A stretch of 64,000 nucleotides of DNA from Bacteroidia bacterium (GTDB taxonomy: Bacteria > Bacteroidota > Bacteroidia > J057), in assembly GCA_022760475.1 (NCBI GenBank), contig JALEFZ010000035.1, positions 1 to 64,000 of the forward strand, written 5' to 3'. This document shows positions 27,248-35,555 of this stretch, piece after piece. The notes beneath the pieces were generated by a model, which saw only the letters and a program-made list of their open reading frames with translations, was not told the origin of the DNA and ran no database searches. Made by a program: the position numbers and the translations under genes. The stretch's first letter is position 1; every line of letters starts with the position of its first letter.

Positions 27248-28516
27248 TTGACGCACAAAGTGATCAAACCTCATCAATCAATAACCCTTTACATAAGCGT
27301 TTTATTCGCTCTATTTTTCGTGGCTTGTAATGCAGAAAAAGGGATTTCAGATATCCCATTAGAATTCAGAAACAGGGATTTTCAATCCGATTCGGTCCTA
27401 AGCATGTGCTTGGATAGGTTGAGTATATTGGCTGCATCACATACCTCAAAAGATAGCATCCCGCGTAGTTGGGATGAATCCAAAGGACAAATCATTGCTG
27501 ATCCACCACATGTCTGGACTGTTGGCTTTTATCCTGCTTGTTTGTGGAAAGCCTTTGCCGCAAGCGGCGACAGCAGTTGGAAAGACAAAGCCCTGGCCTA
27601 CCTTCCTCTTTTAGAAAAGCAATCGAACAATAGAAGCACTCACGATCTTGGCTTTATGATTTTTCTGGGCTTGGGCAGTGATCAATTTCCTGACATCCCT
27701 GAAAGTGATTCTCTTAAAAAGGTAATGCTTCAAGCTGCCGAAAGTCTTTACTCAAGATACAATCAAAGTATAGGAGCGATAAAGAGCTATGACGTGGCGA
27801 ACTCCGAACAATTCCCTGTCATCATTGATAACCTGATAAACCTGGAGTTACTTCTTTGGGCAGGAGGGACCTTAAAGGACTCATCATTTACCAAGGCTGC
27901 TATGCGCCATGGAGAATTTACCCAGAGGTATTTTGTGAGGAAATCCGAGGGCTGCAAAAGTTTCCACAAAATTGAATTTAATCCCTCTCTGACTGAAAAA
28001 CATCAGGTTTTTGCAGGACAAGGAGCAGGTTCACACTCAGTTTGGAGCAGGGGATCTGCATGGGGAATTTATGGATTTTCAATGCTATACACCTACCTTC
28101 ATGAGGAGCAATTTCTGGCTACAGCCTCATGTATGGCAGACTATTGGTTGGAAAATGTACCGGAAGATGGCATCCCCTACTGGGATTTTGAAGCGAGGCA
28201 AATTCCGAATGTACCTAGAGATGCCTCTGCAGCAGCAATTGCAGCTGCTGGCTTGCTTCAATTGGCTACAAAACTTCCCCCAAAAGAAGGTTCTAAATAT
28301 TTTTTTCAGGCAGAAAAAAGCCTCAAAAGCCTTTCACACCCTACTTACTTCCTCCCTGAAGGGAAACCTTTTATCCTTGACCATTCAACTCTAAGTATCC
28401 CACATAAGATAGATGTCGACCGTCCACAAACCATGGCTGATTACTATTTTATTGAAGCAATCCTCAGGTACATCGCCATCGCCCCCTTATTTAAAGCGGA
28501 ACCTCAGCTTCCTTGA
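27248..28516 (+). CDS. Glycoside hydrolase family 88 (unsaturated glucuronyl hydrolase) lipoprotein
   Basis: Removes the unsaturated uronic acid that polysaccharide lyases leave at the non-reducing end of oligosaccharides, by a hydration mechanism. It has 422 residues with a lipoprotein signal (VAC, Cys27). The two catalytic aspartates are seen in HDLGF (Asp133) and IIDNLINLE (Asp194), 61 residues apart exactly as in the Bacillus enzyme (Asp88/Asp149). The start is TTG because no ATG precedes the signal peptide. Its last 26 bases overlap the convergent comEC gene. No lyase or sulfatase genes are nearby, so it is not part of a local polysaccharide locus. Confidence 0.88.
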   Translation: MTHKVIKPHQSITLYISVLFALFFVACNAEKGISDIPLEFRNRDFQSDSVLSMCLDRLSILAASHTSKDSIPRSWDESKGQIIADPPHVWTVGFYPACLWKAFAASGDSSWKDKALAYLPLLEKQSNNRSTHDLGFMIFLGLGSDQFPDIPESDSLKKVMLQAAESLYSRYNQSIGAIKSYDVANSEQFPVIIDNLINLELLLWAGGTLKDSSFTKAAMRHGEFTQRYFVRKSEGCKSFHKIEFNPSLTEKHQVFAGQGAGSHSVWSRGSAWGIYGFSMLYTYLHEEQFLATASCMADYWLENVPEDGIPYWDFEARQIPNVPRDASAAAIAAAGLLQLATKLPPKEGSKYFFQAEKSLKSLSHPTYFLPEGKPFILDHSTLSIPHKIDVDRPQTMADYYFIEAILRYIAIAPLFKAEPQLP

Positions 28517-30026
28517 AGATATCGGAAACTTTGAAGTGTTTCAATATCATAATCAAACCTAAGGCAAGGACAAATTCCAACATCAAGCACTGGATACCCT
28601 CGAAGAGAACATTGCCCTTCTCAATCACCGCATATGGCAAGGAGCTAACCCATCGGATGACCCACAATAAAAAATCAATCAAATGTCCAAGTATCCAGGC
28701 CAAACTTGCATTTAGGAAAGGGATATAAGCAAAAATTACTGTCAGGAAACCTAGCCAAACAAGGAGGCTTACAGGCAAGCTTACCAACACATTTCCCAAG
28801 AGAAAATAGGTTGGAAATTGACCAAAATTGATCCAGATCAAGGGACTTGTAGCAAGAGTCGCTATTACCGTTACGCCAATCCATGATAATATCGCATCCC
28901 TCCAACCTAGCCCGGTACTCAGGTAATTTTCCCAAAGAGGGTAAAACAATATCAGTGCAATTACGGCAGAATAAGACAATTGAAATCCCAAATCAAAGGC
29001 CAACTCAGGTGAAATCACCAATTGGGATATACCAGTCAGTGATACAATGTTGAGGCTCTGGTGCCGCTGAAAAGTCATTTTTGCAATCAAAATCCCAGAA
29101 AACATCAAACTTGCTCTGACAACCGCAGGGCTGGAACCACTGACAAACATAAAAAGCAAAAGTGTCAAAAGGATAAGAAGTTGTTTTAATTGATACCCCC
29201 TTCTAAGGTAACTCATGAAAAAAAGAAGTTTGTCCAGTATCAAAAAAATTATTCCCATATGCATACCGGAAATGGCCAGGATATGGCTTATTCCTACCCT
29301 GGAGAAGTCTTCTTTGATTCCTTTGTCCAAGCCATTTTTCTCCCCCAGTATCATGGCCTTAATTAGTCCGGATTGGGAAGAATCGGGGAGAAGAGCCTCA
29401 ATTCTACCAGCAAGTCTTTGCTGAATTTGATACGAAAGGGCAGCCACAGTCCTGGCTTCGCCTATCTTCTCAATCCTACTTGTTGAAATCTGATGACTCA
29501 AGCCTTTGTTCTTAAGGTATTTCAAATACGAAGGATAGGATGAGTAAAGTGTAGACATCTTTCCTTCAAAATGAATTCTATCGAACCTATCAAGTCTTTG
29601 ATCTTCCTTCTTGCCTAAGTACATCATAATCCGTCCAGAAGCAGTGGCCCATCTTTCATTTTCCAAGATCCCCTCGACTACCACCCATGTTTTGCTTCCG
29701 TATGCTCCCTTCTTTACAGGTCTTATAATTGTCCCATACGCTTCTACTTTCCTACAATTAAATGCTTCCAATTCATCGCTATTTTTCCAGGTAGAGGTAT
29801 TTTGACCAAGGAAAAGTCCTGAAAACAATACCATTAGCAATAAAAGAATACTCTGGAACCACTCTTGAACAGGGCCAATACTCATGCGAAGTCCAGCCAA
29901 ACTTAGGAGGAGCAAAAGAATTGAATACACCCAGACATAAGTAAGCGACAAATAACTAGAAAGAAATATCCCCCCGCCCAAGGACAGAAACAGGGGGAAT
30001 AAAGGTGAGTTGTGCTTTGTTTTCAT
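28491..30026 (-). CDS. comEC: ComEC/Rec2 family DNA-uptake channel protein (short form)
   Basis: Predicted inner-membrane channel for single-stranded DNA in natural transformation. The 511-residue protein has an N-terminal DUF4131-type OB region (about 1-200) with two helices and the Competence domain (about 225-490). The latter shows GISHILAISGMHMGII (about 246-261) and FVSGSSPAVVRASLMF (about 294-309), the most conserved parts of the family. The C-terminal metallo-beta-lactamase domain of B. subtilis ComEC is absent, as in many shorter homologues. It converges on and overlaps the GH88 gene by 26 bases. Confidence 0.9.
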   Translation of the reverse strand: MKTKHNSPLFPLFLSLGGGIFLSSYLSLTYVWVYSILLLLLSLAGLRMSIGPVQEWFQSILLLLMVLFSGLFLGQNTSTWKNSDELEAFNCRKVEAYGTIIRPVKKGAYGSKTWVVVEGILENERWATASGRIMMYLGKKEDQRLDRFDRIHFEGKMSTLYSSYPSYLKYLKNKGLSHQISTSRIEKIGEARTVAALSYQIQQRLAGRIEALLPDSSQSGLIKAMILGEKNGLDKGIKEDFSRVGISHILAISGMHMGIIFLILDKLLFFMSYLRRGYQLKQLLILLTLLLFMFVSGSSPAVVRASLMFSGILIAKMTFQRHQSLNIVSLTGISQLVISPELAFDLGFQLSYSAVIALILFYPLWENYLSTGLGWRDAILSWIGVTVIATLATSPLIWINFGQFPTYFLLGNVLVSLPVSLLVWLGFLTVIFAYIPFLNASLAWILGHLIDFLLWVIRWVSSLPYAVIEKGNVLFEGIQCLMLEFVLALGLIMILKHFKVSDIFKEAEVPL

Positions 30027-30179
30027 GCCCCATTGAAATACATCAACATCAATCTTCTATGGAAAAAAGTCCCGAAAATTCCTTGTCGGATTTTAAGGCT
30101 TTTGAATAATTATCTGTAAAAAAAGCCTTGAGTTCCCTTAAATGAGGGTTCATTTGTCATTTATTAAATAGGGGTAAAT

Positions 30180-30207
30180 AAAAAAGGGAATGAATTTCTT
30201 CATTCCC
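30180..30207 (-). terminator. Intrinsic terminator of the ABC exporter genes
   Basis: On the minus strand a 9-bp stem (GGGAATGAA / TTCATTCCC) with a 4-base loop is followed by a T6 run (plus-strand A-run 30180-30185). It lies 25 bases past the stop of the downstream ABC gene. Confidence 0.85.
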
Positions 30208-30231
30208 CTTTCATACATCAATCAATTCAAA

Positions 30232-32028
30232 TTATTCTACGCTTCTTACCTGCTGGGTATAAAGCTGGTAATAGTGGCCTTTTTGCGCCAACAGGCTTTC
30301 ATGATCACCATCTTCGATGATTTTCCCATGTTCCATCACCAAGATTCGATCACAGTTTCTGATCGTCGAAAGGCGGTGAGCGATGATGATCGCAGTCCTA
30401 TCCTTGATCATCTGATCTACCCCTCGCTGGACCTTGGCCTCAGCCAGGGTATCCACCGACGAGGTTGCTTCATCCATGATTAAGATCTGAGGGTCTTTCA
30501 ACAAAGCCCTGGCAAATGAAATCAGTTGCTTTTCACCTGCTGACAAATTGCCTCCCTCTTCTCCAACTTGCTCATCCAGGCGATCTCCATACTCAGGTAT
30601 ACCGATTAATTCAAGCGCTTGCTTGATTTCACCGTCAGTTGCATCCAATTTCCCATAGCGCAGGTTTTCTCTAAATGTACCTGAAAACAAATGCGGGGTC
30701 TGCAAGATGATCCCCAGTTGGGAACGATAGCTTTTAAGTTTACGCTCACGGTAATCAATGCCGTCAATCAGCAGCTCCCCTCCTTTCGGCTCATAAAACC
30801 TTGCTATCAACGAAGCCAAAGTAGTTTTACCACTACCCGTAGCACCGATAAGTGCTACTGATTTACCTGGCTTAAGTTTCAGGTTCATTTTTTCGAAAAT
30901 GGGTTTGTCTTCCTTATAGTAGAAACTCAAATCCTTGAATTCGATTTCTCCACGGATGGTATGGAAGTCTGACAAACCTTCTCTGTCTCCTATCTCGATA
31001 GGCTCATCGATCAGGGAGAAAATCCTTTCACCGGCAGAAAGTGCATCTTGTAAGGAGGCATAATACCTCGTAATGTCAAATATGGGTTCAAAGATCATTT
31101 TTGCATAGAAAAAGAAGGCTGCAAAAATACCCACAGAAACGCCTGTATTCTCTGCCAACGCCAAATGTCCTCCCAGATAAATCACCAAGGCTGCTGCCAA
31201 GGAACCCGTAACAACTACGATTGGGAAGTACATAGATGAATAAAAAGACGATTTATAGGCTGCATCGCGCAGGGTCTTTGTTACCCCACGGAAGTTCTCC
31301 GCAGAGCGATCCTCTTGAACAGTGGTTTTATTCACTTCAATCCCATTGATGTGCTCCGTCATGTAGGCCGCCATCTGGCTATAGGTCTTCCTTGCCTTCC
31401 TGGAATATCCCAAAAGAAGTGTCCGTACTTTTATCGCCAGAAACAACAAAATTGGAATTGAAAGCATGACGATTAAACTCAGTTTCCAGTTGAACCAAAA
31501 CATGGCTGTCAGCGAAACTATTATCATGAATAATCCAAAGCTCACATCTGTAAAGCCCCAAGAAATGACCCTTGTAACTTTGCTTACGTCCGCAGTAAGC
31601 CTGATTGCAAGGTGTCCAATCGCAGATTTATCATAAAAACTGTAGGACAGGTATTGCAATTTCCTGAACATCTGGTTGCGTAGATCATAAATTACATACT
31701 CCTGAATCCTTCCTGCGGCATAGATCATCCCAAAAATGGCAATGGCCTGAACAAGGTATGAGCCTACGAAAGCCGCACCATAAAGGAAAAAGCCGTCTAG
31801 TCCGGTATCATTTCCCGCTTTATAGGAATCTACAACCGGAGTAATCCAGTTATCGATGTACTGCCTCCAAATGATTGGCAGCATGGCATCAATGGCTGCG
31901 GTAACCAATGCAGAAACCAACAGAAGGCTCATCCATTTTTTATATTGGAAAGCGGCTAAAAAAATCCGTTTAAGAAAAGGTCCAAGGGATCTTTTTTGTA
32001 ATTGAAAGTCATCCTCTTCTATTTGCAT
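30232..32028 (-). CDS. ABC exporter half-transporter (catalytic-Glu subunit)
   Basis: A type IV (MsbA/LmrA-like) exporter half of 598 residues with six membrane helices (about 35-330) and an ATP-binding domain. Walker A is GATGSGKTT (about 395-403), Walker B ends LIMDEATS with the catalytic Glu present, and the switch His is in IIAHRLST. The ABC signature reads LSAGEKQ rather than the consensus LSGGQ. The neighbouring gene has the complementary defect, so the two probably form a heterodimer. It lies 72 bases downstream of that gene. Substrate unknown; lipid or drug export is usual in the family. Confidence 0.93.
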   Translation of the reverse strand: MQIEEDDFQLQKRSLGPFLKRIFLAAFQYKKWMSLLLVSALVTAAIDAMLPIIWRQYIDNWITPVVDSYKAGNDTGLDGFFLYGAAFVGSYLVQAIAIFGMIYAAGRIQEYVIYDLRNQMFRKLQYLSYSFYDKSAIGHLAIRLTADVSKVTRVISWGFTDVSFGLFMIIVSLTAMFWFNWKLSLIVMLSIPILLFLAIKVRTLLLGYSRKARKTYSQMAAYMTEHINGIEVNKTTVQEDRSAENFRGVTKTLRDAAYKSSFYSSMYFPIVVVTGSLAAALVIYLGGHLALAENTGVSVGIFAAFFFYAKMIFEPIFDITRYYASLQDALSAGERIFSLIDEPIEIGDREGLSDFHTIRGEIEFKDLSFYYKEDKPIFEKMNLKLKPGKSVALIGATGSGKTTLASLIARFYEPKGGELLIDGIDYRERKLKSYRSQLGIILQTPHLFSGTFRENLRYGKLDATDGEIKQALELIGIPEYGDRLDEQVGEEGGNLSAGEKQLISFARALLKDPQILIMDEATSSVDTLAEAKVQRGVDQMIKDRTAIIIAHRLSTIRNCDRILVMEHGKIIEDGDHESLLAQKGHYYQLYTQQVRSVE

Positions 32029-32065
32029 GGCTGGTTGTTTTGAGGAATGGAAAAAAAGAAAAAGG

Positions 32066-32099
32066 AAAGGGAATTTGACTGGATCTCATTCCCTCTTTT
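32066..32099 (-). terminator. Weak stem-loop between the two ABC exporter genes
   Basis: GGGAAT / ATTCCC arms (32069-32074, 32088-32093) sit in the 72-base gap and are followed on the minus strand by T-rich sequence. It could act as an attenuator that lowers expression of the second subunit, or simply be chance. Confidence 0.35.
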
Positions 32100-32100
32100 A

Positions 32101-33942
32101 TTATTTGGTGTCAGTGGTCTCTCTTAGAATGGTCTTCTCAACATCAGCCTGGATCTTATGGATTTCCTGGTAATAGCCAGGAATTTTTTCCAATTCTGCA
32201 GGCGTTCCTTGCTGGACAAGTTTTCCTTTGTTAAAGACAAAAACCCTGTCAGCTTGCTGTATGGAGGTAATTCTATGAGAAAGAATGAAGGTGGTTTTGT
32301 TGGCCAATTCATCCTTCAAAGCCCTGAACATTGCCTGTTCAGTCTCAGTATCTACGGCAGATGTAATGTCATCCAGGATCAGGATCTCAGGTTGAGGAAG
32401 AATAGTTCTAGCCAAGGCAACTCGTTGCTTTTGCCCTCCTGAAAGGGTAACCCCTTTTTCTCCCACCAATGTCTCATATCCCTCAGGGAAAACTCCGCTG
32501 ATTTCAGCAAATTGAGCTGTATTTGCTGCTTTCAGAACCCTTTCAAGGGGACTTTTAGGCAAGCTGTAGGCTATGTTTTCCCTGATTGAAGTGGAAAAAA
32601 GAAATGGTTTCTGATGGGCCATCCCGATTTTCTTCCTCAAAAATGAGCGTTTGTAGGTATTCAGTACCTTGTCATCCAGTTCAATCTTCCCTTCATTGGG
32701 CTCATAGAGCCTCAACAATAATTTGATCAAACTTGATTTTCCTGAGCCTGTCGGACCAATGACAGCGATTTTCTCTCCGGCATTCACCTTGAAGCTCACA
32801 TCTGAGAGTGCCCAGATGTCGTCATTCTTATAGCCGAAGGTTACGCCATCAAAAACGATGTCTCCCTGTATTGCTTCAGCTTCGGCACCTTTGTCATCTT
32901 CTTCAGCAGCATTGATGATCTCCCCCAGACGTTCCAGCGCAACTTGTGCCATCCCCATTTCTGAAAGGGTACGCCCCAGTTGCCTTAAAGGCCAGGCAAT
33001 CATCCCAATGTAGGTGTAGGAGGCCAGCAACTGTCCGATGGTGATTTCTCCAACCATGGCAAAGTAGCCACCTGCAATGATGGAAATACTGATCTGAGAA
33101 AAACCCAGGAAATCAGAAACTGGCCAAAAGAACATGTGAAGCCTGTTGTGGCGAATTCCAATTTCTCGTGTTTTTTCATTTTGCTCACGAAAACGCATGC
33201 TTTCATGTTCCTCATTGGCATAGGCAATGACTGTCCGGATGCCATTCAGATTTTCCTGAACCAGATTGTTGAACTTGTCTGACTCCTCTTCATGTATCCT
33301 CCAAACTTTCTTTTCTTTCTTGAAGAAGAAGTAAGAGGATAAAACAAGGAAGGGTGCCAGACAGATACACAAAAGTGCGTACTTCCAGCTCATAAGCGCC
33401 ACCATGCTGATGGAGAAGCCAAAAATCGACAACAACCTGACAAGGTTGATCACCTGGCCACTGATGAAGCCCTTCACTGTATCCACATCTCCGGTACTCC
33501 GTTGGATCAGTTCGCCTCTTGTGATTTTGGTAAAGAATGAAAGAGGCAGCCTTTGTATGTGAGCAAACATCCTATCTCGCAAGGACTTACTCAAGTTCTC
33601 TCCACACCAGGAATTGATAACACTGGAGGAGAATAGAAAGGCACCATGAAAGAATGAGATGATTACGTAGATGACTGCCAAGGCAATCAACAACCATCCA
33701 AAGTTTTCCAGAATGGAATTTGGAATCAGGTTTGTTAAGGCCTGAGCGATGGGGTCAATACCCTCAGAAGCATTTGCTTCGGCAGGCTTCCCCAGTTCGA
33801 TCACCTTGTCAATGGCGATTTGCAGGATCTTTGGTTCAAAGCTCCTGACAAAGATGGATAGAATCAATAAAAGGGCTGAGGAGATATACCATATACGGTA
33901 TTTTCCCAACAACCTAAACAACGTGCGTATAGATGAACCCAT
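32101..33942 (-). CDS. ABC exporter half-transporter (degenerate-site subunit)
   Basis: The first-transcribed half of the exporter pair, 613 residues, with six helices (about 15-320) and a nucleotide-binding domain. Walker A is GPTGSGKSS (about 395-403) and the signature is a consensus LSGGQKQR. Walker B ends LILDDITS, with Asp in place of the catalytic Glu. That substitution together with the altered signature in the partner makes one degenerate ATP site in the heterodimer, as in TM287/288-type exporters. An inverted repeat upstream (33953-33987) could be a regulator site. Confidence 0.92.
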   Translation of the reverse strand: MGSSIRTLFRLLGKYRIWYISSALLLILSIFVRSFEPKILQIAIDKVIELGKPAEANASEGIDPIAQALTNLIPNSILENFGWLLIALAVIYVIISFFHGAFLFSSSVINSWCGENLSKSLRDRMFAHIQRLPLSFFTKITRGELIQRSTGDVDTVKGFISGQVINLVRLLSIFGFSISMVALMSWKYALLCICLAPFLVLSSYFFFKKEKKVWRIHEEESDKFNNLVQENLNGIRTVIAYANEEHESMRFREQNEKTREIGIRHNRLHMFFWPVSDFLGFSQISISIIAGGYFAMVGEITIGQLLASYTYIGMIAWPLRQLGRTLSEMGMAQVALERLGEIINAAEEDDKGAEAEAIQGDIVFDGVTFGYKNDDIWALSDVSFKVNAGEKIAVIGPTGSGKSSLIKLLLRLYEPNEGKIELDDKVLNTYKRSFLRKKIGMAHQKPFLFSTSIRENIAYSLPKSPLERVLKAANTAQFAEISGVFPEGYETLVGEKGVTLSGGQKQRVALARTILPQPEILILDDITSAVDTETEQAMFRALKDELANKTTFILSHRITSIQQADRVFVFNKGKLVQQGTPAELEKIPGYYQEIHKIQADVEKTILRETTDTK

Positions 33943-33952
33943 GGTAAAATTG

Positions 33953-33987
33953 GTTACAGATGGAATAGGTACAGCGATGTCTGTAAC
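33953..33987. promoter_or_regulatory. Inverted repeat upstream of the ABC exporter genes (candidate operator)
   Basis: Perfect 8-bp arms GTTACAGA (33953-33960) and TCTGTAAC (33980-33987), separated by 19 bases, lie 11-45 bases before the ABC gene start. The placement fits a repressor or activator site for this operon. No protein binding is known; symmetry only. Confidence 0.4.
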
Positions 33988-34198
33988 ACCAAGCCGTATT
34001 TACCTTGAGGGGGGAGCGGGGGAAAGGAGATAAAATATCCGCGTACTTTCACCATCCCATGAAGAGATTTTCCGAGAGGAAGTTGTTCTACGGGGAATAC
34101 ACAGGGAGGTTTCCCTAAATCCAATAAAGAAATTGTTAAGGGAACTCAGCCTGGTTCTAGCCGGGCTTTTTGGGAAGGAAGAAATTGTTATTTTTTTC

Positions 34199-34405
34199 CT
34201 AGAAATTGGTCAGCCTGGCTGCATACCTGAGGCAAGCCTGAAAATCTTCTTTTTCAAGAAAAGGGAAATTGGACATAATCTGATCCGGAGTCTGTCCTTC
34301 TGCCATCATTTCAAGCAACATGCTGACAGAAACTTGTTGGTTGCGAATGGAGGGTCTGCCGTTGCAGACTTCAGGGTTCAAAGTAATTCTAGTTAATACT
34401 TCCAT
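34199..34405 (-). CDS. DUF433 domain protein (antitoxin-like), no toxin partner visible
   Basis: A small 68-residue protein from the chosen ATG; an upstream in-frame ATG at 34471 would add 22 residues. The sequence has the DUF433 pattern: RITLNPEVCNGRPSIRNQQVSV at the N-terminus (shown from residue 6 on), a helix-turn-helix-like middle and a short C-terminal helix. DUF433 proteins often act as antitoxins for DUF5615 PIN-like nucleases. The 256 bases downstream hold no open frame of that kind, so it is orphaned here or has lost its toxin. Confidence 0.75.
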   Translation of the reverse strand: MEVLTRITLNPEVCNGRPSIRNQQVSVSMLLEMMAEGQTPDQIMSNFPFLEKEDFQACLRYAARLTNF

Positions 34406-34471
34406 TTGCGATATCTTTAATTCAATCACACGATAATTCACAAGTCTGGACTTCTCACAAAGCCCTGACAC

Positions 34472-34910
34472 ATTTGGGATAGTATATACGCAAGTTGCTC
34501 ATCCTCAGTTGTCCATTTCTTAAATTAGGAGACAAAAATAGCCTGACAAACGTTCATTTGCAGGCAAGATGATGAATGAAATCGTATGTTTTACCCCAAA
34601 AAAACACCTCCAATAAGATAATCGGACTCAAGCCGGAACCACAATGACATTTGTTTTCCCGGTTTTTTTGACTCCAAAAAGGGAGTCGGTTATATGTATG
34701 AATCCATTTACTCACGAATTCCTTTAGAATTCTTTTTTTATCTCATTTTAGCCAAAAGACTAAATCAGTGTCGATTCTAAAATAAGTAATCTCTTGAAAA
34801 GATCTCGCTTTTTATCTGTTAATTTTATCTAAATGGCAGAAAAAACTGCGAAGAATGGCCTTTTTTATCGAAAAAAGTACCAATCATTGAAATATATTTA
34901 TCCATCAATA
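34472..34910. other. Intergenic region without recognised gene
   Basis: A 439-bp AT-rich gap upstream of the DUF433 gene and downstream of the LuxR-type regulator. A short hairpin (GACTCC / GGAGTC, 34670-34687) is present but lacks a T-run in either direction. No coding potential, tRNA or known RNA was seen. Confidence 0.55.
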
Positions 34911-35555
34911 TCAAAAATCCCAGTCTAAGACCCAGCCCTGCCTAATTGCCTCACGAACAATACCTGCAGAGTTTCGAACCCCTAATTTTTCTCGGATATT
35001 CTTCCTATGTGTGTGAACGGTTTCTCCAGATATAAATAATTTATCTGCTATTTCTTTAGCTGAATATTCCTGGACAATCAATTTCACTATCTCCACTTCA
35101 CGAGTCGTCAAATTACTCTTAGGTCTTGCACCAAATTTCCCCTTCAACATGCCCGCCACCTTTTTCATAACTTCGAAGCCATAGTAAGTTCCTCCCTTTG
35201 AGACGGTACGGATTGCCTCCAAAATTTCCCTGCTATCAGACTCCTTTAGTATATAACCATCCACTCCCTCTTCCAGGAGACGCATGATCAATTTGCTCTC
35301 ATCATAAATGGTCAGCATGATAACCCTAACTTCCGAGTGATTTTCCTGAAGATGTTTTAACGTTTCCAATCCATCCATCACAGGCATATTGATGTCGAGT
35401 AACAAAATATCAGGGCTTTCTTTTTGGAGAAAATCCAATACCTGCTGACCATTCCCAACCTCACCTGCTATATGAATGTCCTCCTGGCCATCAAGGCTAA
35501 ACCTTAAGCCATCTCTGTAAATGGGTTGGTCGTCCGCTATTAGTACATTTATCAT
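34911..35555 (-). CDS. NarL/LuxR-family response regulator
   Basis: A 214-residue two-component regulator. The receiver domain (about 1-120) has Asp8-Asp9, phospho-acceptor Asp54 (LLLDINMPVMDG) and the conserved Lys in LKES (about 104). The C-terminal LuxR-type HTH (about 148-210) includes LTTREVEIVKLIVQEYSAKE and TVHTHRKNIREKLG. Its start overlaps the stop of the histidine kinase gene by four bases (ATGA), so the two form a translationally coupled pair. It is the last gene of a probable four-gene operon. Confidence 0.94.
   Translation of the reverse strand: MINVLIADDQPIYRDGLRFSLDGQEDIHIAGEVGNGQQVLDFLQKESPDILLLDINMPVMDGLETLKHLQENHSEVRVIMLTIYDESKLIMRLLEEGVDGYILKESDSREILEAIRTVSKGGTYYGFEVMKKVAGMLKGKFGARPKSNLTTREVEIVKLIVQEYSAKEIADKLFISGETVHTHRKNIREKLGVRNSAGIVREAIRQGWVLDWDF

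Noticed and set aside
34021-34198. A DUF5615 toxin partner for the DUF433 gene
   Set aside because: The minus-strand sequence downstream of DUF433 contains no continuing open frame with PIN-like residues.
34670-34687. Hairpin GACTCC / GGAGTC in the 34.5-34.9 kb gap
   Set aside because: No T-run follows on either strand and no gene ends nearby, so a terminator call is not supported.
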